From NCBI GenBank assembly GCA_944349855.1, contig CALVNS010000003.1:1-64000 (forward strand): DNA of 64,000 nt. Reading direction: 5' to 3'. The notes under the pieces were generated by a model. It was given only the letters and a program-made list of their open reading frames with translations, was not told where the DNA came from and did not search any database. Of this stretch, positions 50,968-60,297 are shown in pieces. The first letter of the stretch is position 1. Each line of letters begins with the position of its first letter. The stretch is from an uncultured Eubacteriales bacterium (GTDB taxonomy: Bacteria; Bacillota; Clostridia; Christensenellales; Aristaeellaceae). A program made the position numbers and the translations under genes.

Positions 50968-52440
50968 ATGCAACTGACGGATCTGACCGCCCTGGAGCTG
51001 GGCGCCGCCATCAAGAGCCGCGCCTGCAGCGTGGAGGAGGCCGTGCGCGCCTCGCTTGCGCGCATCGCCGCGCTGGATGGGCGCATCGGCGCGTTCATCA
51101 CGGTGTGCGAGCAGGAGGCGCTGCAGGAGGCCCGCCGCGTGCAGCGCGGCATCGACGACGGCTCGCTGACCCATCCGCTGGCCGGCGTGCCCATGGCGCT
51201 CAAGGACAACCTGTCCACGCGCGGCGTGCGCACCACCTGCGGCTCGCGCATGCTGGAAGGCTACGTGCCCACGTTCGACGCGACGGTGGTGGAGCGCCTG
51301 CGCGCGCTGGGCGCGGTGTGCGTGGGCAAGACGAACATGGACGAATTCGCGATGGGCTCCTCGACGGAGACGTCGTACTTCCACCCCACGCGCAACCCCT
51401 TTGATCCCGCGCGCGTGCCGGGCGGCTCCTCCGGAGGCAGCGCCGCGGCCGTCGCCGCGCGCGAGGTGCCCTACGCGCTGGGCTCGGACACCGGCGGCTC
51501 CATCCGCCAGCCCGCGTCCTTCTGCGGCGTGACCGGCCTCAAGCCCACCTACGGCGCGGTCTCGCGCTACGGCCTGATCGCCTACGCCTCCTCGCTGGAC
51601 CAGATCGGCCCCCTGTGCCGCGACGCGCTGGACGCCGCCGCCGTCCATGCCGCCATCGCCGGCGCGGACGCGCGCGACGCCACCAGCGTGCAGGCCCCGC
51701 CGCTGCCGCCCCTGGGCGCGCCGGACCTTGCCGGCCTTTGCGTGGGCATCCCCGAGGAATACCTGGGCGAGGGCCTGGACCCCCAGGTGCGCGCGCGCGT
51801 GCTGGACTGCGCGCAGACGCTGCGCGAGCTGGGCGCGCAGGTCGAGCGCTGCTCCATGCCCGCGCTGCGCGCCGCCATCCCCGCCTATTACGTGCTCGCC
51901 TCCGCAGAGGCCAGCTCTAACCTCTCGCGCTACGACGGGATCAAGTACGGCTACCGCGCCGCCCCGCGCCCGGACGGCGAGGAGGACCTGACCGGCCTGT
52001 ACGCGCGCACGCGCAGCGAGGGCTTCGGCCGCGAGGTCAAGCGCCGCGTGCTGCTGGGCACGTTCGCGCTGTGCAGCGGCTACTACGACGCCTACTATGC
52101 CAAGGCGCAGCGGGCGCGCGCGCTCATCCGCGCGTCGTTTGACGAGGCGCTGGCCCGCTTTGACGCGCTGCTGGGCCCCACCGCGCCCACGACCGCCTTC
52201 CCGCTGGGCGAGCGCCTGGACGATCCGCTGCAGATGTACCTGGGCGACATCTACACCGTGTCGGTCAATCTGGCCGGCCTGCCGGGGCTTTCGATCCCCT
52301 GCGGCGCGGATGCGCAGGGCCTGCCCGTGGGCGCGCAGCTGATCGCCGCGCCCTTTGGCGAGGGCACGCTGCTGCGCATCGCCGCCGCCTACCAGGCCGC
52401 CACCGGCCACCACAGACGCGCTCCAAAGGAGGTGGGCTGA
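50968..52440 (+). CDS. gatA: Asp-tRNA(Asn)/Glu-tRNA(Gln) amidotransferase subunit A
   Basis: 490 residues, amidase-signature family. The catalytic Ser-cisSer-Lys triad is present: Lys in PMALKDNLS near 78, and the two Ser in GGSSGGSAAAVAA near 152-164. GSDTGGSIRQPASFCG near 172-187 completes the glycine-rich signature. It releases ammonia from Gln for transfer through the channel to GatB. ATG 50968 follows GGGAGG. The stop codon is immediately followed by the gatB ATG. Confidence 0.97.
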   Translation: MQLTDLTALELGAAIKSRACSVEEAVRASLARIAALDGRIGAFITVCEQEALQEARRVQRGIDDGSLTHPLAGVPMALKDNLSTRGVRTTCGSRMLEGYVPTFDATVVERLRALGAVCVGKTNMDEFAMGSSTETSYFHPTRNPFDPARVPGGSSGGSAAAVAAREVPYALGSDTGGSIRQPASFCGVTGLKPTYGAVSRYGLIAYASSLDQIGPLCRDALDAAAVHAAIAGADARDATSVQAPPLPPLGAPDLAGLCVGIPEEYLGEGLDPQVRARVLDCAQTLRELGAQVERCSMPALRAAIPAYYVLASAEASSNLSRYDGIKYGYRAAPRPDGEEDLTGLYARTRSEGFGREVKRRVLLGTFALCSGYYDAYYAKAQRARALIRASFDEALARFDALLGPTAPTTAFPLGERLDDPLQMYLGDIYTVSVNLAGLPGLSIPCGADAQGLPVGAQLIAAPFGEGTLLRIAAAYQAATGHHRRAPKEVG

Positions 52441-53895
52441 ATGACCGCCTATGAGATGGTCGTCGGGCTGGAGGTGCACGTGGAGCTGGCCACGCGCACC
52501 AAGCTCTTCTGCGCCTGCTCCGCCGCGTTCGGCGGCGCGCCCAACACCCACTGCTGCCCCGTGTGCTCGGGCATGCCCGGCGCGCTGCCCGTGCTCAACC
52601 GCCGCGTGGTCGACCTGGCCATTGCCACCGGCCTGGCGCTGGGCTGCCGCATCACGCGCCACACCCAGTTTGACCGCAAGAACTACTTCTATCCCGACCT
52701 GCCCAAGGCCTACCAGATCTCGCAGCTGTACATGCCCATCTGCCGCGGCGGCAGCGTCCAGATCGACGTGGGCGGCGCCAGGAAGGACGTGCGCATCCAC
52801 GAGATCCACATGGAGGAGGACGCGGGCAAGCTCGTGCACGACCCATGGACCGACCGGACAATGGCCGACTACAACCGCTGCGGCGTGCCGCTGCTGGAGA
52901 TCGTCTCCGAGCCGGACATGCGCTCGCCCGAGGAGGTCGTCGCCTACCTGGAGAAGCTGCGCGCCACGCTGCAATACCTGGGCGTGTCGGACTGCAAGAT
53001 GCAGGAGGGCTCGCTGCGCGCGGACGTGAACCTGTCCGTGCGCCCCGTGGGCAGCGAGGCGCTGGGCACCCGCACCGAGATGAAGAACCTGAACAGCTTC
53101 AAGGCCATCGCGCGCGCGGTGGCGGGCGAGTTCCGCCGCCAGGTGGAGCTGCTCCAGGACGGCCGCGCCGTGCGCCAGGAGACGCGCCGCTGGGACGACA
53201 ACAAGGACACGTCCTTTGCGATGCGCTCCAAGGAGGACGCGCAGGACTACCGCTACTTCCCCGAGCCCGACCTGCCGCCGCTGGTCATCGACGAGGCATG
53301 GATCGAGCGCGTGCGCGCATCGCTGCCCGAGCTGGCGGAGGCGAAGATCGCCCGCTTCCAGCGCGACATGGGCCTGAGCGAGCGCGACGCGCGCGCCCTG
53401 ACCGCCGAAAAGCCGCTGTGCGACCTGTTCGAGCAGACCGCCGCGTGCTGCGCCCGGCCCAAGGACGCGGCCAACTGGGTCATGGGCGAGGTGCGCGCCG
53501 CGCTCAAGGCGCGCGGCCTGGCCCCCGACGCGCTGACGCTCGCGCCCGAGGCGCTTGCGCGTATCGTACTGCTCACCGCACAGGGCAGCCTCGCCCGCGA
53601 CGGCGCGCGCGAGGCGCTGCAGGCCGCCATGGACGCATCGCCGGACGCGCCGTTGGACGTGGACGCCTTTGCGCGCGCGCATGGCCTGCTGCTCGCGCGG
53701 GACGACGGCGCCTGCGAGCGCGCGGTGCGCGAGGCGCTGCAGGCCTTCCCCGCGGAGGTTGCGCGCTGCCGCGCGGGCGAGGAGAAGCTGGTGGGCTTCC
53801 TCGTGGGCCAGGCGATGAAGCGCATGCCGGGCCGCGGCGACCCGCGGCGCGTGAGCGAGCTGCTGCGCGAGGCGCTGCGCGCGCCGGACGCATAA
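52441..53895 (+). CDS. gatB: Asp-tRNA(Asn)/Glu-tRNA(Gln) amidotransferase subunit B
   Basis: 484 residues. The cradle domain opens MVVGLEVHVELATRTKLFC. HCCPVCSGMPGALPVLNRRVV near 37-57 holds Zn-binding cysteines, and DYNRCGVPLLEIVSEPDMRSP near 141-161 is family-specific. The helical and tail (YqeY-like) domains follow to about 475. It activates the aspartyl or glutamyl residue with ATP and amidates it. It begins directly at the gatA stop with AAAGGAGG upstream. A bidirectional terminator follows. Confidence 0.97.
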   Translation: MTAYEMVVGLEVHVELATRTKLFCACSAAFGGAPNTHCCPVCSGMPGALPVLNRRVVDLAIATGLALGCRITRHTQFDRKNYFYPDLPKAYQISQLYMPICRGGSVQIDVGGARKDVRIHEIHMEEDAGKLVHDPWTDRTMADYNRCGVPLLEIVSEPDMRSPEEVVAYLEKLRATLQYLGVSDCKMQEGSLRADVNLSVRPVGSEALGTRTEMKNLNSFKAIARAVAGEFRRQVELLQDGRAVRQETRRWDDNKDTSFAMRSKEDAQDYRYFPEPDLPPLVIDEAWIERVRASLPELAEAKIARFQRDMGLSERDARALTAEKPLCDLFEQTAACCARPKDAANWVMGEVRAALKARGLAPDALTLAPEALARIVLLTAQGSLARDGAREALQAAMDASPDAPLDVDAFARAHGLLLARDDGACERAVREALQAFPAEVARCRAGEEKLVGFLVGQAMKRMPGRGDPRRVSELLREALRAPDA

Positions 53896-53896
53896 G

Positions 53897-53939
53897 AAAA
53901 AGGGGCCGGACCTCCCGATGGAGGCCCGGCCCCTTTTTT
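53897..53939. terminator. Bidirectional terminator between gatB and the DegT gene
   Basis: AGGGGCCGGaCCTC pairs with GAGGcCCGGCCCCT with a 6-nt loop and six T on the plus strand; A-richness on the other side serves the minus strand. Confidence 0.9.
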
Positions 53940-53946
53940 CATTTCT

Positions 53947-55119
53947 TCAGCGCTTGAATTTCTGCACGATGTCCAGCACCGCCTCGGCCACATAGGCCGC
54001 GTCCTCCACGGACAGGCGCGAGTACATCGGCAGCGAAATCTCCGTATCCGAGAACCGCTCGGCCCGGGGGAAGTCGCCCGGCGCGAACCCGAAGCGCGCC
54101 CGGTAGGCGCTCATCAGATGCACGGGCAGGAAGTGCACGCTCGTGCCCACGTTGCGCTCGGCCAGCTCCGCCACAAAGCGGTCGCGGTCGATCGTCAGCG
54201 CCTCGGGCCGGATGCGCAGCACGTACAGGTGGCGGCTGTGCACGGTGTTCTCAGGCGTCTGCTGCAGCACCAGCGCCTCGCACGGCGCAAACGCGCGCTC
54301 GTATACCTCCACCGCCTGCATGCGCGCCGCCTGCATCTGCGGCATGCGCTCCAATTGCGTCAGGCCCAGCGCCGCCTGCAGGTCGAACATGTTGTACTTG
54401 TAGCCGAACTCCGTCACGTCGTAGCGGAACGAGCCGCCCTTGCCGTAGCGCTTCCACGCGTTGCGGCTCATGCCGTGGCAGGAGAGCACGCCCGCGCGCT
54501 CGGCAATGCCGTCGTCGTCGGTGACGAGCATGCCGCCCTCGCCCGTGGCCAGGTTCTTCGTCGCGTAGAAGCTGAACGACGCCGCGCCCATCGGATGGCA
54601 GCCGATGGGTTCGCCGTGGTAGCGCGTCTCCACGGCGTGGGCGGCGTCCTCGCTCAGGAACAGCCCATGCGCCCGGCACAGCGCGCGCACGGCGTCCAGG
54701 TCGCAGGCGACGCCCGAGTAGTGCACGGGCACGACGGCCCTGGTGCGCTTCGTGATCCTGCGCTCGATCTGCTCGGGGTCGATGCAGCCGGTGCGCTCGT
54801 CGATGTCGGCAAAGACCGGCGTCGCGCCCGTGTGCACGATGGTGCTGGCCGTGGACGCGAACGTCAGCGGCGAGGTGATGACCTCGTCTCCCGGCCCGAT
54901 GCCCTGCGAGAGCAGCGCCAGGTGCAGCGCCGCCGTGCACGAGTTGACCGCGATGGCGTGCTTGGCGCCCACGTACTGCGCAAAGCGCTTTTCAAACTCG
55001 ACGGTCAGCGGGCCCTTGGCCCACCAGCCGGAGCGGATCGCCCCGGCGACCGCGTCGACCTCCCGCTCGGACACATCCGGGATGCAGAAGGGGATGAACG
55101 TCTCTCGTACCTTGAACAT
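53947..55119 (-). CDS. DegT/DnrJ/EryC1/StrS-family PLP aminotransferase
   Basis: 390 residues. The PLP lysine is in FSFYATKNLATGEGG near 181-195. The cofactor and substrate loops are VNSCTAALHLALLS near 57-70 and SEDAAHAVETRYHG near 155-168. FGYKYNMFDLQAALGLTQLE near 236-255 is the family signature. Such enzymes aminate nucleotide-linked keto sugars (perosamine, UDP-4-amino sugars). It starts 30 bp after mgtE and may share its transcript. No partner dehydratase is in the window, so the sugar is unknown. Confidence 0.87.
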   Translation of the reverse strand: MFKVRETFIPFCIPDVSEREVDAVAGAIRSGWWAKGPLTVEFEKRFAQYVGAKHAIAVNSCTAALHLALLSQGIGPGDEVITSPLTFASTASTIVHTGATPVFADIDERTGCIDPEQIERRITKRTRAVVPVHYSGVACDLDAVRALCRAHGLFLSEDAAHAVETRYHGEPIGCHPMGAASFSFYATKNLATGEGGMLVTDDDGIAERAGVLSCHGMSRNAWKRYGKGGSFRYDVTEFGYKYNMFDLQAALGLTQLERMPQMQAARMQAVEVYERAFAPCEALVLQQTPENTVHSRHLYVLRIRPEALTIDRDRFVAELAERNVGTSVHFLPVHLMSAYRARFGFAPGDFPRAERFSDTEISLPMYSRLSVEDAAYVAEAVLDIVQKFKR

Positions 55120-55149
55120 GGCAGTCTCCTTTTGTCGTAGGTTGGGGCG

Positions 55150-56499
55150 TCACAGCCCCAGCAGCTGGATCGCCAGCAGGAAATAGATGCCCAGCGCGCA
55201 GGCATCGACGATCGTGGTGATCATCGGCGAGGCCATGATCGCCGGGTCCAGGCCCAGCTTCTTGGCGCCCATGGGCAGCAGGCAGCCCACGCCCTTGGCG
55301 ATGATGACCGTGCACAGGATCGACAGGCTCACCGTCAGGGAGACGAGCACGTCCACGCGCACGAACAGCAGCATGCGCACGAAGTTCACCGCCGCCAGGA
55401 TCGCGCCGCAGATCACCGCCACGCGCAGCTCCTTCCACAGCACGCGCCACACGTCGCGCGTCTCCACCTCGCCCAGCGCCAGGTTGCGGATGACCATGAC
55501 CGACGTCTGCGAGCCGGAGTTGCCGCCCGTATCCATGAGCATGGGGATGAACGAGGTGAGCACCACCATGCTGGACAGCACGCTTTCAAACCGCGCGATG
55601 ATCGCGCCCGTGAACGTGGCCGAGATCATGAGCAGCAGCAGCCACGGCACGCGGTGCTTGGCCAGCGTCCACACGCTCGAGCGCAGGTATTCCTCGTCCG
55701 AGGGCGTCATGGCCGCCATCTTCTCGAAGTCCTCGGTGTTCTCCTCCTGAATGACGTCGACGATGTCGTCGACCGTGATGATGCCCACCAGCCGCTCCTC
55801 CGCGTCGACGACCGGGATGGACATCAGGTCATAGCGGCGGAAGTTGCGCGCGACGGCCTCCTGATCGTCCGTCGTGTGCGCAAAGACCGGATCCGCCTCC
55901 ATGATCTCGCGCATCGTCTGCGTCTCGGGCGCGACGATCAGCTTGCGCAGCGAGACCGTGCCCAGCAGCTTGCGCTGCTGGTCGATCACGTAGCAGGTGT
56001 AGACCGTCTCCTTGTCCACGCCCGTGCGGCGGATGTGGTCCATCGCCTTGCGCACGGTGTAGTAGTCGTGCAGGTCGACAAACTCCGTGGTCATCAGGCT
56101 GCCGGCGCTGTTCTCCGGATAGCGCAGCAGCTGGTTGATCTGGCTGCGCGTCTGCTGATCCGCGTTTTGCAGCACCTTCTTGACCACGCCCGCGGGCATC
56201 TCCTCCAGAAAGTCGACCGTGTCGTCCATGAACATCTCGTCCATCAGGTGGCGGACCTCCAGGCCCGACATCGACTCCACGATCGCGCGCTGCTCCTCCG
56301 CGGACATATAGGAGAACACGTCCGCGGAGATGTCCTTGGGCAACAGGCGGAACAGGCGCACGACCAGATCCTTGTCCTGCTCCTCCATCGCCTCGGCGAT
56401 GTCGACCGGCGGGATGTGCGACACGCGCTCCTTGAAGCGCTGAATCTCGCCCGCCTGCACCAGCTGGGTCAATTCCAGCAGGATTTCCTTCTCTTCCAT
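55150..56499 (-). CDS. mgtE: Mg2+ transporter MgtE
   Basis: 449 residues, the expected size. The N-domain of charged helical repeats covers about 1-130, two CBS domains cover about 135-255 (SAGSLMTTEFVDL and DLMSIPVVDAEERLVGIITVDDIVDV) and five membrane helices cover about 275-449. TSFIPMLMDTGGNSGSQTSVMVIR near 319-342 contains the conserved pore segment. The CBS/N-domain closes the channel when Mg2+ is high. A 34-codon proline-rich leader ORF precedes it. The DegT gene follows. Confidence 0.95.
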   Translation of the reverse strand: MEEKEILLELTQLVQAGEIQRFKERVSHIPPVDIAEAMEEQDKDLVVRLFRLLPKDISADVFSYMSAEEQRAIVESMSGLEVRHLMDEMFMDDTVDFLEEMPAGVVKKVLQNADQQTRSQINQLLRYPENSAGSLMTTEFVDLHDYYTVRKAMDHIRRTGVDKETVYTCYVIDQQRKLLGTVSLRKLIVAPETQTMREIMEADPVFAHTTDDQEAVARNFRRYDLMSIPVVDAEERLVGIITVDDIVDVIQEENTEDFEKMAAMTPSDEEYLRSSVWTLAKHRVPWLLLLMISATFTGAIIARFESVLSSMVVLTSFIPMLMDTGGNSGSQTSVMVIRNLALGEVETRDVWRVLWKELRVAVICGAILAAVNFVRMLLFVRVDVLVSLTVSLSILCTVIIAKGVGCLLPMGAKKLGLDPAIMASPMITTIVDACALGIYFLLAIQLLGL

Positions 56500-56555
56500 G
56501 TTCTATCGCTCCTCTCGTTCTGATTCGGGGTGGATCAGGACGCGAGGCCCTCCCT

Positions 56556-56660
56556 TTACGCCGGCAGGCCGGGCGGGGGCGCGCCGAAAAGCGGGCAGCG
56601 CGCTCCGTTCGTCGCCGGCGGCCTTGGGGGAACGCCCGCGTCGTGACCATGATCGTCCAC
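56556..56660 (-). CDS. Candidate proline-rich mgtE leader ORF (34 codons)
   Basis: GTG 56660 has GGAGAGG eight bases upstream. The peptide begins VDDHGHDAGVPPRPP and ends in APPPGLPA. Ten of its 34 residues are proline, and the first seven include three Asp. It lies after a sigma-A-like promoter (56710-56738) and ends 56 bases before the mgtE start. In enterics, proline-rich mgtL/mgtP ORFs sense Mg2+ and proline. The similarity here is in layout and composition, not sequence. Confidence 0.5.
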   Translation of the reverse strand: MDDHGHDAGVPPRPPATNGARCPLFGAPPPGLPA

Positions 56661-56709
56661 GCTGCTCACCTCTCCTTCCTCTTGCGCAAATCGGGGGGAC
56701 GCCCCGTAT

Positions 56710-56738
56710 AGGGTAACGCCGCCCCCGCAAAAAGTCAA
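56710..56738 (-). promoter_or_regulatory. Promoter of the mgtE leader
   Basis: Minus-strand TTGACT (56733-56738) and TACCCT (56710-56715) are 17 bp apart; the -10 is weak. Confidence 0.55.
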
Positions 56739-56752
56739 GCCCTTTCGCACGC

Positions 56753-57685
56753 CTATAGCGTGTTCCCCTCGTGCTCGATGTATTCCTCCAGGCACCAGCC
56801 GTTGTATTCCATGACCGTGGCCACCTCCAGCCCCACATAGCGGATGTGCCACGCCTCGGGCAGGTAGCCCGTGATCTCCTGCTTGCCCTCCGGATAGCGC
56901 ACGACGAACCCGTACGCATAGCAGTTGGCGTGCAGCCACTTCTGCTGCTGCGTGCCCTTGAACGACACGCCGGGCACCGTGATGTCAAACGCCAGGCCCG
57001 TCTGGTGCTCGCTCGCGCCCGCCGGCGCCACCAGCTGATAGGTCGCCTGCAGCGCCTTCTGCGCCGACAGGCCGTTCTCCGTCCGATAGATGTAGGCCTG
57101 CTCGTCCACCAGCGACTGCTGGTAGTCGTACGTGCGGTAGCCCGCGCTCACCTGCCAGTTGTCCACGCCCTGCGCCACCGCGTCGCGGATCATCACGATC
57201 AGCGCCTCCACGGCCGTGCGGTCGCCCTGGATGTCCGCGCCCTTGACCTTGAGCAGCCCCTCGGGCACCACGTCGCGCAGGTACACCAGATCGTCCGGCA
57301 CGAAGTCCGCGCCGAGCGTATGCTCGCGGTTGACCAGCAGGATCGTCGCGCGCGGCGCGGGCGCGGCCGTGGGGGCCGGCGTGGGCGCAGGCGTCGGCGC
57401 AGGCGTAGGGGTCGGCGTCGGGGTCGGCGTCGGGGTCGGCGTGGGTGTGGGCGTAGGCGTGGGCGTGGGCGTCGCCGTCGGGATTGGCGTGGGCACGGGC
57501 GTGGGCGTCACGCCCAGCAGCGGCCCGGCGACGGCGTAATACGCCGCGTCGACAAACGGCCTGTAGCCATAGACGAGCAGCAGATCCGCCAGGATGACCG
57601 ACAGCAGCACGCACAGCGCGATCAGCAGCCGCTTGAACGGATTGGGCGGCCGCCTGCGGCGCGCGCGTTTCCCGCCTCGGGCCAT
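56753..57685 (-). CDS. D-alanyl-D-alanine carboxypeptidase (VanY, M15B) with Thr-Pro stalk
   Basis: 310 residues. A basic N-terminus ([11 protein letters not shown]) and one membrane helix (about 22-42) anchor the protein. A Thr-Pro/Ala-Pro stalk of about 50 residues (about 58-110) follows. The M15 peptidase domain carries [11 protein letters not shown] near 224-234 and EAWHIRYVG near 281-289, with the Zn2+ ligands His, Asp and His. It would trim D-Ala from peptidoglycan precursors or stems outside the membrane. ATG 57685 has GAGGGAC upstream. It lies 14 bp after the SGNH gene. Confidence 0.9.
   Translation of the reverse strand: MARGGKRARRRRPPNPFKRLLIALCVLLSVILADLLLVYGYRPFVDAAYYAVAGPLLGVTPTPVPTPIPTATPTPTPTPTPTPTPTPTPTPTPTPAPTPAPTPAPTAAPAPRATILLVNREHTLGADFVPDDLVYLRDVVPEGLLKVKGADIQGDRTAVEALIVMIRDAVAQGVDNWQVSAGYRTYDYQQSLVDEQAYIYRTENGLSAQKALQATYQLVAPAGASEHQTGLAFDITVPGVSFKGTQQQKWLHANCYAYGFVVRYPEGKQEITGYLPEAWHIRYVGLEVATVMEYNGWCLEEYIEHEGNTL
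57361..57510. repeat. Hexanucleotide-rich tract encoding the Thr-Pro stalk
   Basis: About 150 bp of GGCGTC/GGCGTG/GGGGTC units (plus strand) encode alternating Thr-Pro and Ala-Pro. Such tracts change length by slippage. It is in frame, so length changes in multiples of six keep the VanY frame open. Confidence 0.85.
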
Positions 57686-57699
57686 GATCCTGTCCCTCC

Positions 57700-58746
57700 T
57701 CACGGCCGGCCGCCCTCTGAGACGATGTCGACCCAGTCGTAGATCTGCTCGTCGTGCTCGTACACGTCGTAGATGTCGTGCACGCGGCCCTCGTCCGCGG
57801 CCAGGGCATATGCGATGGCGTCGTTGATCTCGGGCGAGTGGTGCGTGGTGTCCTTGTAGTTGTTCAGATCCAGCACCCAGTCCGCGCGCGTCTGGAAGTC
57901 GTAGAGCTTCACGTTCTCATACGGCAGCAGGCGCTCGGTGATCAGATCCTTCATGTTGAGCACGAAGTCCAGGTGCCCCTTCTGGCGCATGAGCACGTAT
58001 TCCATGACGCTGTAGGGCGGGAAGTAGATCAGGAACTCCGTCTCCGGGTGCTGCTCGATGAACGGCAGCAAATTGTACTCCAGGTTGTCGTTCATCTGCC
58101 GGTCGTAGATGCTGATGTCCCACTGGTCGGGCGCGCCGGCCGTCGGGTTCACGCCCTTGAGCACCTCCGCCTCGGAGAACTCGTAGTTGCCGCCCCAGTA
58201 GTACATGCTGTCGCGCGTCAGGTAGGTCAGGCCCTCGGCGTTGTACTGGTACGTCTCGTAGAGCCTGTCAAAGAGGATGTCCTTATTGAGCAGGTAGTAC
58301 ACGTCATTGAAGGGGTTGTCGTCGTACAGGTACATGGGCACGTACTGCGCGGTCTCGTCCTTCTCGGCGATGAACGAGTAGATGTCCAGCCCGTAGACGA
58401 TGCGCTTCATCTCGCGCGTGCGGAAGGCCACGTCCATCAGGATCGCGTGGTTGTGCGCGGTGCCGCCGCTGGTCACCAGCTTGATCCACTCGCCGCCGAA
58501 CAGCTCGTCGTACAGCGAGGGCGCGCTGTTCTCCGTCAGCGACGTGCCCACGATCGCGCTGTCGTAGCTGTAGTGCTTGGCGATGCCCGCGTTGGTATAC
58601 ACCTGCGTGGCGTAGTCGATCAGCGGCGTGTACCACGTCGCCTGCCGGTAGATCTGGAGCGGATCGACGACGAACACCGTGCCCGCGCACAGCAGCAGCG
58701 CCGCCAGCAGCGCCGAAAGCACGCCGATGCAGAATTTCTTGCTCAT
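57700..58746 (-). CDS. SGNH/AlgX-like membrane-anchored protein, MBOAT partner
   Basis: 348 residues. One N-terminal membrane helix (about 6-27) precedes an extracytoplasmic domain. [14 protein letters not shown] near 65-78 has the Ser of a GxS-type SGNH block I, and [11 protein letters not shown] near 305-315 supplies an Asp/His pair as in block V. This is the AlgX/DltD-like group that takes acyl groups from MBOAT proteins. ATG 58746 is preferred because GGAGGG lies nine bases upstream; ATG 58755 abuts it. The MBOAT gene ends 9-18 bp upstream. Confidence 0.78.
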   Translation of the reverse strand: MSKKFCIGVLSALLAALLLCAGTVFVVDPLQIYRQATWYTPLIDYATQVYTNAGIAKHYSYDSAIVGTSLTENSAPSLYDELFGGEWIKLVTSGGTAHNHAILMDVAFRTREMKRIVYGLDIYSFIAEKDETAQYVPMYLYDDNPFNDVYYLLNKDILFDRLYETYQYNAEGLTYLTRDSMYYWGGNYEFSEAEVLKGVNPTAGAPDQWDISIYDRQMNDNLEYNLLPFIEQHPETEFLIYFPPYSVMEYVLMRQKGHLDFVLNMKDLITERLLPYENVKLYDFQTRADWVLDLNNYKDTTHHSPEINDAIAYALAADEGRVHDIYDVYEHDEQIYDWVDIVSEGGRP

Positions 58747-58764
58747 GCCGTTCATCCCTCCCGA

Positions 58765-60198
58765 TCAGAAGTTGTAGTACAGGAACACGCTCACGCCCGA
58801 CAGCGAGAGCACGCACGCCACCAGCAGCACGACCGTCAGCGCCGCGCGGCCCAGCGTCGGCCTAAAGCGGTCGGTCAGCTCGTACGTGTTGGGCAGGCCC
58901 AGCACGCCCACGAGCGCCAGCACATACCACAGCTGCATCATGATGGCGTTGTAGCCGGGGTGCAGGTTGAGCGGCGTTTTGAACACGCCCGTGACGGAGC
59001 TGCTGATGGCGCCAAAGTCCATGGAGAACATCGCGCGCAGCACGGTCATGGCGCTGTCCATCGTCTCAGCGCGGAAGAAGACCCACGCCACCGTCACGAA
59101 CAGGAACGTGATCAGCCAGCGCAGCGCCGGGTGCAGCCGGTCGTAGGGCCTGCGAAAGAGGCGGTAGAGCACGCTCATCAGCCCGTGCAGCCCGCCCCAG
59201 AGCACGAACAGCCAGCCCGCGCCGTGCCACAGGCCGCTGACGAGGAAGACGACCATCAGGTTGACGCACGTGCGCGCCAGGCCCCTGCGGCTGCCGCCCA
59301 GCGGGAAGTAGACGTACGTGGTGAAGAAGCGGCTGAGCGTCATGTGCCAGCGCTGCCAGAACTCCTTGATGCTCAGGGATTTATAGGGCGAGTTGAAGTT
59401 CTGCGTGATGCGGATGTTGAACATCTTGCCCAGGCCCAGGGCCATGTCGCAGTAGCCGGAGAAGTCAAAGTAGAGCTGGAACGTATAGCCCAGCGCGACC
59501 AGCCAGGCCTCGGGCGTGTTGAGCGCCTGCCCCGCCGCAAAGCCCCACTCGGCCACCTGCGCGAACGTATCCGCGACGATGACCTTCTTGAACAGGCCCA
59601 GCGCGAACGCGTACAGGCCGGGCGCGAAGTTGTCAAAGCGGAAGTGGCGGTTTTCCGGGTCGGCGAACTGGGGCACGATCTCGCTGTGCAGCACGATGGG
59701 GCCCGCGATCAGCTGCGGGAAGAACGTGACGAACAGCGCGTAGTCCAGGATGTTGTAGCGCGGCACCGTGCGCTTATAGCTGTCGATGACATAGGAGAGC
59801 TGCTGGAATGTGAAGAAGCTGATGCCCAGCGGCAGCACCAGGTGGTGCAGCACAAACGACGTGCCCGCCAGGGCGTTGAGGTTCTCCACGAAGAAGTCGT
59901 AATACTTATAGTAGCCCAGCACGCCCAGGTTGCCCGCCAGGCCCAGACCCAGCAACAGCCGGCGCACGCCCTGGCTGCGCACCGTCAGCATGCCCTGGCT
60001 GAGCGCGTAGTTGACGAGGATGCTCAGCACGATGATGGGCAGGTAGCGCACGTTGAAGTAGGCGTAGAACACGAGCGAACAGCCCACCAGCCACACCTTG
60101 TTCAGCGGCAGCCGCTTGCACAGCCGGCCCAGGCCGAAATAGCCCACCAGCGTGACGGGCAGGAAGGCGAGGATGAAGACGTAGGAATTGAACAGCAT
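58765..60198 (-). CDS. MBOAT family O-acyltransferase (AlgI/DltB type)
   Basis: 477 residues with about eleven membrane segments. The catalytic histidine lies in GLWHGAGWLFVLWGGLHG near 316-333, and YWFDFS-like YFDFSGYCDMALG near 233-245 is the conserved MBOAT segment. AlgI-type members acetylate surface polysaccharide, working with an SGNH protein such as the next gene. ATG 60198 follows GGAGAGAG. With SGNH and VanY it forms an envelope-modification operon. The acceptor polymer is unknown. Confidence 0.93.
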   Translation of the reverse strand: MLFNSYVFILAFLPVTLVGYFGLGRLCKRLPLNKVWLVGCSLVFYAYFNVRYLPIIVLSILVNYALSQGMLTVRSQGVRRLLLGLGLAGNLGVLGYYKYYDFFVENLNALAGTSFVLHHLVLPLGISFFTFQQLSYVIDSYKRTVPRYNILDYALFVTFFPQLIAGPIVLHSEIVPQFADPENRHFRFDNFAPGLYAFALGLFKKVIVADTFAQVAEWGFAAGQALNTPEAWLVALGYTFQLYFDFSGYCDMALGLGKMFNIRITQNFNSPYKSLSIKEFWQRWHMTLSRFFTTYVYFPLGGSRRGLARTCVNLMVVFLVSGLWHGAGWLFVLWGGLHGLMSVLYRLFRRPYDRLHPALRWLITFLFVTVAWVFFRAETMDSAMTVLRAMFSMDFGAISSSVTGVFKTPLNLHPGYNAIMMQLWYVLALVGVLGLPNTYELTDRFRPTLGRAALTVVLLVACVLSLSGVSVFLYYNF

Positions 60199-60245
60199 CT
60201 GTCAGGCTCTCTCCTTTTGCGCGAAATCCGGGCATAATCAAGGTC

Positions 60246-60274
60246 ATTATACACGAAAGCCGCCCCCTCGTAAA
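60246..60274 (-). promoter_or_regulatory. Promoter of the MBOAT-SGNH-VanY operon
   Basis: Minus-strand TTTACG (60269-60274) and TATAAT (60246-60251) are 17 bp apart. Confidence 0.65.
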
Positions 60275-60297
60275 GAAGGTACGGCCGGAAAAAGGGC

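Noticed and set aside
56500-56709. M-box Mg2+ riboswitch before mgtE
   Set aside because: None of the conserved M-box sequence blocks were recognised; the leader is explained better by a short ORF.
57361-57510. Regular short repeats resembling a CRISPR or satellite array
   Set aside because: The units are 6 bp, in frame and encode the Thr-Pro stalk of VanY; no spacers and no cas genes.
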